This document shows positions 35,501 to 44,034 of a stretch of DNA of 50,114 nucleotides, piece by piece. A program made the position numbers and the translations under genes. Every line of letters starts with the position of its first letter. Positions within the stretch are counted from its first letter, which is position 1. The notes under the pieces were generated by a model. That model searched no databases, had not been told where the DNA came from, and worked only from the letters and a program-made list of their open reading frames with translations. The DNA is from Candidatus Sumerlaeia bacterium (GTDB lineage Bacteria; Sumerlaeota; Sumerlaeia; SLMS01; JAHLLQ01): assembly GCA_019634695.1 (NCBI GenBank), contig JAHCAW010000027.1, positions 1 to 50,114 of the forward strand, written 5' to 3'.

Positions 35501-38500
35501 ATGGGCCGGACCCTGATGCTGCTGATGCTGGTGGTGGGGTTGACGCGGGCGGGCGCGGGCCAGTCGGAGCCGGCCGTGCCGGCGGCCGCGGACACGCCGG
35601 GACTCTACTGGGCCGAGGACTACTTCGACAACGGCAACCTGCGGCGGCGCTTTTCGTTCTACTACTCGCCGGAAACGCCGTGGATGCGGATCTACCATGG
35701 CCCGTACTATGACTTCATGTACTGGCACTCGGGGGTGGTGGGTTATCAGGCATACTACCAACATGGAGTGGTGCATGGCGAGGTGCGCGACAACCTGCCG
35801 TGCGGCAAGCCCCGTTGGGAAGCCACCTTCCGCAACGGCAAGCGCCAGGGCATCACACGGCAGATCGGGTACTTCGACGACGTGGCGTGCGGCGCGATCC
35901 GGCACTTGTACACCGAGTTCTACGTGGACGATGTGCGGGAAGGCGAAACGGTGGAAACGTACTTCTACGAGGACGGCAGCGTGGCGTCGCGCAAGACGGT
36001 CCCATACCGCAACGGGGTGCGCGAGGGGCGCTACGAGGAAGTCTCCTACCATCCCGACGGCAGCATCGCGAGCCGGACGCGGATCAACTACATCGACGAC
36101 TTCCCGATGGATGGAGACTACGAATCGACGTATACCTATCCCGGTGGTCCGCAGCAGCCGACCAACCTGCCGATCCGACAGACGGGCACGACGCTGTACG
36201 GCCTGACGCACGGCACGCACTGGTCGCTGAATCCTGCGACTGGCGGCGGGCAGTACACGTCGGCGATCGACTATCGCCTGGGGGCGAAGGATGGAAGCGA
36301 GGTGGTGGAGTGGGTGGCGTTCGGGCCGAACACCACAGGGGCAAGTCCCGGCTATCGATTCCAGACCAACAAGGCCGGACTCGCGCACGGCGCGTCGTAT
36401 GGCGACTTCATGTCGCGCGACTTCAGCCGGCAGCGCATGTACACGACGGAATACGCCTACGGCAAGGGGCACGGCACGCGGACGAGTTGGTACACGAACA
36501 CCCAGGGCATCGACGGGATGCTGTCGGACACCGGCCGGATGAGCAACGGCAAGCTGTGCGGGCAATGGACCACCTCGCGCCCGCGCTGGAACTTCCAGAC
36601 CGAGCGCTATGAGGTCGAGTATGAGACGGTGAATCACGGGCCGTGCGAGCCGCTGGAGATTCCGGGGGCGTTGTCGCCCTCGGCGATCGTCGGAACGGTG
36701 GTGGATCGTCAACTGGGGGTGCCTCTGGCGAACGTGGCGGTATCGGTGCCCGGGTCGTCGACGACGACGGACGGGCTGGGACGCTTCGAGGTGCAGGCGC
36801 CGGCGGGAGCGAGTGTGACGCAGGTCGCGATGCAGCGGCCGGGCACCGTGTCGCGGACGGCGACCGTGGCGATCAAGCCCGGCGCGCCGACGAACCTCGG
36901 CGCCGTGTCGATGGTGCGCATCAAGCCCAAGCCGCTGCTGGTGGATGTGGCGCACAACTATCCAAACCGGGCGATCTTCCTGGCTGGCGTCGAGGTGCCA
37001 CCGGAGGTGTACAAGGCGACGGTGGACTGGAACAACGTGGACGCGCGCGTCGGACAGGTGGTGTTCCGCGTGCGGAATCAGGAGCGCTCCGTTGCGCCCT
37101 CGACCGAGGAACCCACGCATGTCGAAACCTCGTATGCGCTGCACGCGGCGCCGTTCGTTCCCTCGCTCGAGCCGCTGGCAAACCGCGTGACGGTGCGCGC
37201 GCTGCTTGATGGCGTGGCGAGCGATCCCGCGCACGTGGACCTGATGGTGGTTCCAGTGCCGGCGTGGATCACGGCGTTCGGCAACTTCGGCGTGGCGGCG
37301 CACGATGCCTCCTACGGCCTGCTCTCATACAAGCTGAAGGCGGAGTATCCGTCGCAGCCGATCGCGATTCAGATCAGTCAGCAGTCGCTGGGTGCGACGT
37401 TGTGGCAGGCGTGGAGCCTGATGCCGATGATCGGCGGTCGGAACTTCGGCATCCCGCCGTCGAAGGCGGAGATGGAGCTCGAGGTGAAGTCGGACGGCAC
37501 AGGCTCGGTGTCGCTTGCGGGGGTCACGGGCTTCGAGGCCGCGGGCAAGAAGATCGACGGCAAGCTGGGCGGCGCGGGCAACATGGCGTACGTGCCGGGC
37601 AAGGGCCTGACGTGGCAGGGCGCGACGTTGATCCTGGGCGTCAAGGGCACCATCGAGGAGAAGGCGGGGATCGTGACGGTGATTCCGGCGCTGAGCGGCG
37701 CGACCTCGATGCCCTACATCGGCGGGCTGATCTCGCGGTTCAACAATCTCGCGCAAGTCGAGGGCCGCGTCTATGCCGAGGCGAACAACAGCCTGGAGAT
37801 CATCAGCAAGACGAGCGAGCTCGGCTTCCACTCGGCGTCGGGCAACATCAAGGTGGGCCTGAACCTGGGGCTTGCGGCGCCGGTGCACGAGAAGCTGAAG
37901 GCAACCCTGCTTGGTGGCGGTGAGACGGTGCTGTATTGGGAAGTGCCGGCGAATCCCGACTACCTGAAGGATGCCGAGTCGAAACTCTACGCGAATCTGG
38001 TCTTCAACATCTGGTCGTTCGAGAAGACGTTCGCCGGCGAGTTCGGCTTCCGGCTGTCGGACCCGGGCAAGGCGGTGTTCGGCGCGTTCGACGGGGCGGA
38101 GGCGATGGCCCCAATGCGGCCGTTGGTCTTCGTCGTGCCCGAGGCCGACAAGTATCACCTGATCGCGACGAGCAGCGTGATGCCCTCGCTGGCGAAGACC
38201 GCCGCGGGCGCGCCGGTGCGCACAACCGTTGTGACGAACACGTTCCGGCACCCGGCGCCGGCACTGCTGGGCGGCGATCCGGAGTTGCTGGCGCTCGTCG
38301 CCTTCAAGCCGGCGCTCTCCTCCTTGCAGGCGACGGAAGTTCAGGTGCTCAACTTCGCGGATGCGAATCCGTCGGCGACCGCGGTGGCGCTGACGAACGA
38401 CACGCGCGGAGACTTCGCGCCGACGCTGGCGCGTGACGCGGCGGGGCAGGCGGTCGCTGTGTGGGAACGCGTGCGCGACGAGGCGCTCGCCTCGGACGAG

Positions 38501-40741
38501 ATCGAGGACATGGCCGCCCAGATGGAGATCGCGTTTGCCTGGCGCGACGCCGCGACCGGCGCATGGTCTGCGCCGGCGTTCGTCACCAGCAACACGCACC
38601 TCGACTACGCGCCGCGGCTGTTGACCGCGCCGGACGGGTCGCTTGCGTTGACCTGGATGAGTCAGGCGTCGAGCGAACTGCTGGCATCGACGACGCATCC
38701 GGTGCGGTTGCACCTGGCATCGTGGGACTCGTCGACGCGGACCTTCGCGCCGGCGCCGACCACGCTGGAGTTCACGAATCTCGTGTCGCATGCCTCCGCG
38801 TGGGACGGCGCCGAAGCGTCGGTGATCGCGATTCTCGATGAGGACGGCGATCCGATCACGAGCGATGACACGCGCGTGGCGCGGTATCGGAATGACGGCG
38901 CGTGGAGCGCCGCGGAGTTGCTGACGCCCGATGCGGGCGCGAACGAGCTGCCGTGGGCCGGCCAATCGTCCGCGGGCGGCGATGTCTTGTGGGTGCGCGA
39001 GGGCGTGCTGGTGCACGCGCGCGACGACGGGGCGGCAATGCCGGCCGGTCCGCGGGCGGGCATTGCGCAGCCGCGCACGTACGCCGCGGCGGTGCGGGGC
39101 GACGGAGCGCTGGCCGTGGTGTGGCAGGAGCCCACGCCGGAGGGCGTGGGCTTGGCCGCGTCGGTGCGCGATCCGTTGGCAGGCGCATGGAGCGAAACGA
39201 TCGCGCTGGATGCGGGCCCGCGCGTCGGCGACATCCCGACGGTTGCCTTCACAGCACAGGGCAACCTCGCACTCGTATTCCCGCAGCACGCCGTCGCCGC
39301 GGAGACCTTCGAGGTGCTCTCGACCGATCTCGTGCGCGTCGAGCAATCGCTGGCGCGTGACCTCGCATTCGATGCGGCGTCGCTTCGCTTCGAGCCCGAG
39401 CAACCGGCTCCCGGCGAATCGCTGACCGTGCACGTCGATGTCGTGAACCATGGCGAGTTGGCCGTGGTCGATCCGGTCGTGGCGTTCCATCTCGGCACGC
39501 CCGACGCGGCGGGCGCGGAGATCGGCCGCGTGACGATCAGCGGTGCATTGGCCGGGCGCGATCGGGTGGCGACGTCGTTCGTGTTGACGGTGCCGGCCTC
39601 GTCGGCCGATCCGCATCACCTGCATCTGATCGTCGATCCGGACAATACCGTCGCGGAGCGCGACGAGGCGAACAATACGGCGGTGCGGTCGCTGCTGCTG
39701 CCGGACCTCGAGATCGTCGGCACGCGCAGCGAGATGCTGCCGCTGAGCGAGACGATCCGCGTCTGGATCGAGTTGCGCAACAACGGGGTCGTCGATGTCG
39801 CGATGGCGGATCTGCTTGTGCTGATCGAGGGCGTGGACTCGGGTCGGCTGCGGTCGCCGCTGCCGGCGGGCGAGTCGCGCACGGTGCATCTGGACCTAGC
39901 GCGTGCGGACCTTCGGGACACGATCAAGCGTGTCGAGTTCGTGCTCGATCCCGACGAGGCGATCGACGAGAGCACGCGCGCGAACAACCGGCTCGAGATC
40001 GCGCTGAGCCACTGGGATCTGGGCGAGGCGTTCGAGGGCGAGGTGGCCGTGGTGGCCGATCCGCCCGAGGGAGGCACGATTTCCGGTGCGGGTCGCTTCC
40101 CGGCCTGGAGCGTGCAACGCCTGGTCGCCACGCCGAATGCCGGCTTCACGTTTGGCGGCTGGAACGACGGACTGCCCGACGATGTGCGCGACGTCGTCGT
40201 GACGCACGATGGGACGACGACGTGGACGGCGACGTTCGTGCGGCAGAGCGGGACGCTGCTGGTGCAGGCCGCCCCGCCCGAGGGCGGCACGGTGGCCGGC
40301 GGCGGCACGTTCGACCTGCGGAGCGAACAGATACTGACCGCAACGCCGAGCACGGGATGGCGCCTGGCGAGCTGGGGCAACGACGCCGGACTTCGCGACG
40401 GCAATCGCCAGACCGAGCGACCTGTGCTCGTCCTCGCCGCCGAGGAAACCTACATTGCCCACTTCGAGCCCGCCGGGACGCTGCGCGTGGTGATCGAACC
40501 CGCCGAGGCGCGCGCGGCAGGAGCCGGCTGGCGCCGGACGACGTCTGCGTGGTGGAGCGATTCCGACGCCGTCGAGGCCGATGCGGCGGTCGGCGATGCC
40601 TCCGTCGAGTTCTGCGACATCCCGGGTTGGATGACGCCACCGCGCCGCGCGGTCACCGTCACGGCTGGCGAAACCACGACAGTCGAGGCAACCTACACGC
40701 CGGTGCTCGCCAGCGACGGGAGCGTCTGGATCCTGCACTGA
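35501..40741 (+). CDS. Very large secreted multi-domain protein (MORN-like, CarboxypepD_reg, CARDB, InlB-type repeats)
   Basis: A 1746-residue exported protein. The start is the ATG after GGGAGGT, followed by a signal peptide (TLMLLMLVVGLTRAGAG). Domains in order: MORN/YwqK-like repeats (about 25-350; FRNGKRQGITRQIGYF, YRNGVREGRYEEVSY); a carboxypeptidase-regulatory-like sandwich (about 385-455; AIVGTVVDRQLGVPLANVAV); a beta-rich middle region of about 850 residues with no family I recognise; two CARDB-like domains (about 1290-1505; PDLEIVGTRS, EANNTAVRSL, RANNRLEIAL); and two or three InlB/Flg_new-type repeats (about 1520-1690; ADPPEGGTISGAG, AAPPEGGTVAGGG, each ending in a FxGWN/LASWG motif). 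It is probably outer-surface or extracellular, an adhesin or matrix protein. An upstream ATG at 35441 is possible. Confidence 0.85.
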   Translation: MGRTLMLLMLVVGLTRAGAGQSEPAVPAAADTPGLYWAEDYFDNGNLRRRFSFYYSPETPWMRIYHGPYYDFMYWHSGVVGYQAYYQHGVVHGEVRDNLPCGKPRWEATFRNGKRQGITRQIGYFDDVACGAIRHLYTEFYVDDVREGETVETYFYEDGSVASRKTVPYRNGVREGRYEEVSYHPDGSIASRTRINYIDDFPMDGDYESTYTYPGGPQQPTNLPIRQTGTTLYGLTHGTHWSLNPATGGGQYTSAIDYRLGAKDGSEVVEWVAFGPNTTGASPGYRFQTNKAGLAHGASYGDFMSRDFSRQRMYTTEYAYGKGHGTRTSWYTNTQGIDGMLSDTGRMSNGKLCGQWTTSRPRWNFQTERYEVEYETVNHGPCEPLEIPGALSPSAIVGTVVDRQLGVPLANVAVSVPGSSTTTDGLGRFEVQAPAGASVTQVAMQRPGTVSRTATVAIKPGAPTNLGAVSMVRIKPKPLLVDVAHNYPNRAIFLAGVEVPPEVYKATVDWNNVDARVGQVVFRVRNQERSVAPSTEEPTHVETSYALHAAPFVPSLEPLANRVTVRALLDGVASDPAHVDLMVVPVPAWITAFGNFGVAAHDASYGLLSYKLKAEYPSQPIAIQISQQSLGATLWQAWSLMPMIGGRNFGIPPSKAEMELEVKSDGTGSVSLAGVTGFEAAGKKIDGKLGGAGNMAYVPGKGLTWQGATLILGVKGTIEEKAGIVTVIPALSGATSMPYIGGLISRFNNLAQVEGRVYAEANNSLEIISKTSELGFHSASGNIKVGLNLGLAAPVHEKLKATLLGGGETVLYWEVPANPDYLKDAESKLYANLVFNIWSFEKTFAGEFGFRLSDPGKAVFGAFDGAEAMAPMRPLVFVVPEADKYHLIATSSVMPSLAKTAAGAPVRTTVVTNTFRHPAPALLGGDPELLALVAFKPALSSLQATEVQVLNFADANPSATAVALTNDTRGDFAPTLARDAAGQAVAVWERVRDEALASDEIEDMAAQMEIAFAWRDAATGAWSAPAFVTSNTHLDYAPRLLTAPDGSLALTWMSQASSELLASTTHPVRLHLASWDSSTRTFAPAPTTLEFTNLVSHASAWDGAEASVIAILDEDGDPITSDDTRVARYRNDGAWSAAELLTPDAGANELPWAGQSSAGGDVLWVREGVLVHARDDGAAMPAGPRAGIAQPRTYAAAVRGDGALAVVWQEPTPEGVGLAASVRDPLAGAWSETIALDAGPRVGDIPTVAFTAQGNLALVFPQHAVAAETFEVLSTDLVRVEQSLARDLAFDAASLRFEPEQPAPGESLTVHVDVVNHGELAVVDPVVAFHLGTPDAAGAEIGRVTISGALAGRDRVATSFVLTVPASSADPHHLHLIVDPDNTVAERDEANNTAVRSLLLPDLEIVGTRSEMLPLSETIRVWIELRNNGVVDVAMADLLVLIEGVDSGRLRSPLPAGESRTVHLDLARADLRDTIKRVEFVLDPDEAIDESTRANNRLEIALSHWDLGEAFEGEVAVVADPPEGGTISGAGRFPAWSVQRLVATPNAGFTFGGWNDGLPDDVRDVVVTHDGTTTWTATFVRQSGTLLVQAAPPEGGTVAGGGTFDLRSEQILTATPSTGWRLASWGNDAGLRDGNRQTERPVLVLAAEETYIAHFEPAGTLRVVIEPAEARAAGAGWRRTTSAWWSDSDAVEADAAVGDASVEFCDIPGWMTPPRRAVTVTAGETTTVEATYTPVLASDGSVWILH

Positions 40742-40995
40742 TTGCATCGGCGGCAAGTGCATCGCGATTATTCCGTGAGGACGGGAAGCACCAGCCCAAC
40801 ATCCCCCCAAGTCGTCTGCAATCCGACTTGGTACCGGCAAGCTTGTCACCGCCCATGAAGGGAGGCGCCTTCGGGAGCGTACGCCCGACAGCTCGGTGGA
40901 ACGGTTGCGGCTTTCCGATGCCGGGATCCGGAAGGCCCGTTCCCCACCATGTAACCGGAACTGTCAGGACACTCAACACGAGGGAGGCGTTTCTC

Positions 40996-41526
40996 ATGAG
41001 CTGCGTGCACCCCAACCACCCCGAGACCTTCCGCCGGCTTGTCCAGATTTTCGAGGAGCTGGAGCTGAGATTCCGCGTCGAGCCGGACGCGTGTGTTCTC
41101 CACACTGGGTTCCAAGGAAGGCGGCATGGCTTGCGCTATCAGATATGGCTCTGGATTGAGCCCGATGACAACAGTCCGTTGCGAATCAGGTGCGACTATC
41201 CGGTCAATGTGCCCGCGAGCCTTCGGCGCACGGTCGCCGAGATGGTTTGTCGCGCATCGTACGGCCTGAGGGACGGCCACTACTTTCTGGACATGCGAGA
41301 CGGCGAAGTTGGGTTCACCTGCTCCGTCCGAATCGTCAATCACGACCTGCCCACCGAGCTCGTGAGCGATTTGCTGCGTATGACGGCGACGATGATGGAA
41401 GGCTACTGGCCCGCCTTCGAAGCCTGTATCTTCCACGGTATGGAGCCCGAGGAGGCGGTCGTCAGGTTCGATCCCCTGCGCTGTGCCGAGATTGGGCCTT
41501 CGCCCCAAGGCTCCGCCGACCAATGA
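40996..41526 (+). CDS. YbjN-domain protein
   Basis: A 176-residue cytosolic protein beginning MSCVHPNHPETFRRLVQIFEEL. The layout of one N-terminal helix, a beta-sheet (RYQIWLWIEPDDNSPLRIRCDYPVNV written here in pieces: RYQIWLWIEP, LRIRCDYPVNV), then YFLDMRDGEVGFTCSVRI and a final helix TMMEGYWPAFEACIF is the YbjN/TY3S-chaperone-like fold. YbjN proteins are linked to stress and motility control in enterobacteria; the molecular role is unknown. The start follows AGGGAGG. The 254 bases before it contain no other gene. Confidence 0.75.
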   Translation: MSCVHPNHPETFRRLVQIFEELELRFRVEPDACVLHTGFQGRRHGLRYQIWLWIEPDDNSPLRIRCDYPVNVPASLRRTVAEMVCRASYGLRDGHYFLDMRDGEVGFTCSVRIVNHDLPTELVSDLLRMTATMMEGYWPAFEACIFHGMEPEEAVVRFDPLRCAEIGPSPQGSADQ

Positions 41527-41605
41527 AGAATGCAGGACGCCCTGATGAAGTCGTTGGGGGGTTCCGAGCGCAATGTTGGGTCCATCGTCGTCGCAGGCGT
41601 GCGGC

Positions 41606-42043
41606 TCAGAGCGGGCGGCGGGACGGCGTGACGCGCGGGGTGACGACCGGGATGCCGGCCTGGCGGCAGATGTCGGCGGCGTCGAAGAAGCGCTGCACCG
41701 GGATGCCGGCGTCGGATTCGACGACGACCTCCTTGGCCTCGTCGAGCTGCACCATGCGCCTGAGGCGGCCGAGGAGTTCCTCGGTGCTCGCCTCCTGCCC
41801 ATCGAGCATCAGGCGTCCGTCGGCCAGCAGCGAGACGACGGGAACGTGCTTCTCGACGACGCGCGCCTCGCCGGTAGTCGAGGTCGGCAGGGTGACCTCG
41901 AGGTAGTGGCTGCGGTCGCGAATCGTGGTGGCGAGCAGGAAGAAGAAGAGCAGGTTGAAAATGATGTCCAGCAGCGGCGTCATGTTGAGGCCGACGCCGG
42001 AGTCGGCGAGTCGTGCGGGGATGGGACGACGTCGGCGGGCCAT
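41606..42043 (-). CDS. ExbD/TolR-family biopolymer transport protein
   Basis: A 145-residue protein: short basic N-terminus (MARRRRPIPAR), one membrane helix with the family's essential aspartate (LNMTPLLDIIFNLLFFFLL), then a periplasmic domain ending VTPSRRPL. ExbD/TolR works with ExbB/TolQ to pass energy from the proton gradient to outer-membrane processes. It follows exbB after four bases. No TonB, TolA or receptor gene is nearby, so it cannot be told which system it energises. Confidence 0.88.
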   Translation of the reverse strand: MARRRRPIPARLADSGVGLNMTPLLDIIFNLLFFFLLATTIRDRSHYLEVTLPTSTTGEARVVEKHVPVVSLLADGRLMLDGQEASTEELLGRLRRMVQLDEAKEVVVESDAGIPVQRFFDAADICRQAGIPVVTPRVTPSRRPL

Positions 42044-42047
42044 GGGA

Positions 42048-42731
42048 TCACTCCACGGCCTGGGTTGGGGGGGCGGGCTGGTCGGCGTCGGGTGGGGGCT
42101 GGGTACCGATGTGGCGCAGCAGGGTCTCCAGGGCACGGGCGCCCTCGGTGGGGAAGAGCACCTGCTCGCAGGCGCTGATGCGGCGGGCGAAGATGTAGAG
42201 GAAGATGAAGGCGGGGATGGCGATGGCGAGACCCCAGGCGGTGGTGAGCAGGGCGACGTTGATGCCGACGCTGAGTTCGCGGACGGAGGGGTCGGTGGAT
42301 TCGGCGAAGTTGCGGAAGGTGCGGAGCATGCCGAAGACGGTGCCGAGCAGGCCCATGAGGGGGGCGACGTTGTAGACGAGGGCGAGCTGGCTGTTGCGCT
42401 GCTGGAGGGCGTTGCACTCCTCCTCGATGGACTCTGCGAGGACCTCGGCGGGGTCGGCGTCGGCCTTGAATTCCAGGTGGCGCAGGACGCGGCGCAGGAC
42501 GAGGGCAAGGCTGTGGCCCTCGCGCTCGAGCAGGCCCTCGATCTGGCGGCGGGTGCGGCAGCCGGCGAGCAGCTCGGGCAGGCGGCGGTTGAAGTTGGCG
42601 GGGCACAGGCGGGCCCGGCGCAGGTTGATGAAGCCCTGGACCGTGAAGGCGATCGCCAGCAGGCCCAGCGGCACCAGGAAGGCCATCATGACGCCGCCGT
42701 TGAGGACGTACCGCTGCAAAGCCGTTTCCAT
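42048..42731 (-). CDS. ExbB/TolQ/MotA-family proton channel
   Basis: A 227-residue inner-membrane protein with three helices: MAFLVPLGLLAIAFTVQGF, NVAPLMGLLGTVFGMLRTF and INVALLTTAWGLAIAIPAF. The GLLGTVFGM and ALLTTAWGL segments are the conserved pore motifs. A cytoplasmic helical loop (about residues 35-120) lies between helices one and two, and the C-terminus is Pro-rich. It pairs with ExbD to form the proton-driven motor. The start at 42731 directly follows a small hairpin; upstream in-frame sequence lacks a start with a ribosome site. Confidence 0.9.
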   Translation of the reverse strand: METALQRYVLNGGVMMAFLVPLGLLAIAFTVQGFINLRRARLCPANFNRRLPELLAGCRTRRQIEGLLEREGHSLALVLRRVLRHLEFKADADPAEVLAESIEEECNALQQRNSQLALVYNVAPLMGLLGTVFGMLRTFRNFAESTDPSVRELSVGINVALLTTAWGLAIAIPAFIFLYIFARRISACEQVLFPTEGARALETLLRHIGTQPPPDADQPAPPTQAVE

Positions 42732-42777
42732 CGAGTTTACTCGCTTGCCCGCCAAGAGTCGCCGGTCTAGAACCGGC
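42732..42777. promoter_or_regulatory. Two inverted repeats in the exbB / response-regulator divergent region
   Basis: CGAGTTTACTCG (42732-42743) abuts the exbB start codon; on the exbB mRNA it can fold as a 4-base stem with a TAAA loop. GCCGGT-CTAGA-ACCGGC (42761-42777) is a perfect 6-base dyad in the middle of the 127-base divergent region, a candidate operator for either gene. No convincing -35/-10 pair was found. Confidence 0.35.
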
Positions 42778-42858
42778 CCATTCCCCACCCGGGCAGGTGC
42801 CGACCCCCCCGAGGGGCCCGGACCGCCCGGCCACACCGGCCCCACTGTGAGGAGCCCC

Positions 42859-44025
42859 ATGGCGGGCAGCAAGCGGCTTATCCTTGTCGTCGACGACAAC
42901 GAATACAACCGCGAGATCCTCGTGGAGAACCTGACCGACCTCGGCTTCGAGTGCGAGGAGGCGCCGGACGGCTACGAGACGCTGGTGCGGATGAAGCGCC
43001 AACCGCTGCCGGCGCTGGTGTTGCTCGACGTCATGATGCCCGGGATCGACGGCTTCGAGGTCTGCCGACAGTTGCGCCAGGACCCGCGCACGCAGGACGT
43101 GCCGATCATCATGGTGACGGCCAAGGCGATGAGCCGCGACGTCGTGCAGGGACTGCACGCCGGGGCGAACGACTACGTGTCGAAGCCGATCGACATGGAG
43201 GTGCTGCTGGCGCGGGTGGAGACGCATCTGCGGCTGCGCGAGCTGAGCGAGGAATCGCGGCGGAGCAACGAGCGGCTGATGCGCGAGCTGGCCGCCGCGC
43301 GCGCCGTGCAGGAGTCGCTGCTGCCGCAGGCGGCGCAGTTGCGCGAGCTGCCGGCCTCCTACGGTCTGGGCGTGGCGGCGCTGTGGCGCCCCTGCGAGAT
43401 GCTCGGCGGCGACTTCTGGGACATCGTGGCGCTGTCGGACGGCTCGCTCGGCCTGCTGCTGATCGACTTTGCCGGCGCCGGCGTCGTTCCCTCGCTCTAC
43501 ACGTTCCGCATCAAGACTTTCCTGCAGGGCCAGATCGTCGGCATCCACAATCCCGGGCTGGCGATGGCGCGGCTCAACGGCGAGCTGATGGCCATGCTGC
43601 CCGAGCACGAGCTGGCGACCTGCCTGTATGCGCGCTACGATCCCGACCGCCGGCAGTTCACGATGTGCAATGGCGGCTGTCCGCATCCGATGATCTATCG
43701 GGCGCGGACGGGGGCGGTCGAGCGCGTGGCAGTGACCGGCCTGCCGGTCGGTGCTTTCCAGGAAGCGTCGTGGACCGAGAAGGTGGTGACGCTGGACCCG
43801 GGCGACAAGATCGTCTTCTACACCGACGGACTGGTGAAGGGCGGCACGACGGACGACGGGCCGTACAACGAGGTGCGCCTGGCCGAGTTGGTGTCGCAGC
43901 GGGGCAACCAGTTGCCCAGCCAGTTGGCGGCGACGCTGGGCCAGGATATCGACGCGCTGGCCCCGCACACACGCCACCGCGACGACACGACCGTCATCTT
44001 CGCCGAAGTGGTGCGCGAGGATTGA
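42859..44025 (+). CDS. Response regulator with SpoIIE/PP2C-type phosphatase output
   Basis: A 388-residue cytosolic signalling protein. The receiver domain (residues 1-125) has all key residues: LVVDDNEYN, VLLDVMMPGIDG (phospho-acceptor Asp), MVTAKA and VSKPIDMEV. A coiled-coil linker (SEESRRSNERLMRELAAARAVQESL) leads to an RsbU/SpoIIE-type PP2C domain with GGDFWDIV, LLLIDFAGAGVVPSL (usually DVSGHGxPA) and RDDTTVIFAEV at the end, so metal-binding aspartates are kept. Such proteins dephosphorylate anti-sigma antagonists. No cognate kinase or anti-sigma antagonist is nearby. It converges on the AddB-like gene with a nine-base gap. Confidence 0.9.
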   Translation: MAGSKRLILVVDDNEYNREILVENLTDLGFECEEAPDGYETLVRMKRQPLPALVLLDVMMPGIDGFEVCRQLRQDPRTQDVPIIMVTAKAMSRDVVQGLHAGANDYVSKPIDMEVLLARVETHLRLRELSEESRRSNERLMRELAAARAVQESLLPQAAQLRELPASYGLGVAALWRPCEMLGGDFWDIVALSDGSLGLLLIDFAGAGVVPSLYTFRIKTFLQGQIVGIHNPGLAMARLNGELMAMLPEHELATCLYARYDPDRRQFTMCNGGCPHPMIYRARTGAVERVAVTGLPVGAFQEASWTEKVVTLDPGDKIVFYTDGLVKGGTTDDGPYNEVRLAELVSQRGNQLPSQLAATLGQDIDALAPHTRHRDDTTVIFAEVVRED

Positions 44026-44034
44026 CGGTGCGTT

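Noticed and set aside
37325..39889. An 854-codon minus-strand open frame inside the large secreted protein gene
   Set aside because: Arg/His-rich antisense translation without domains; the plus-strand protein has signal peptide and recognised domains.
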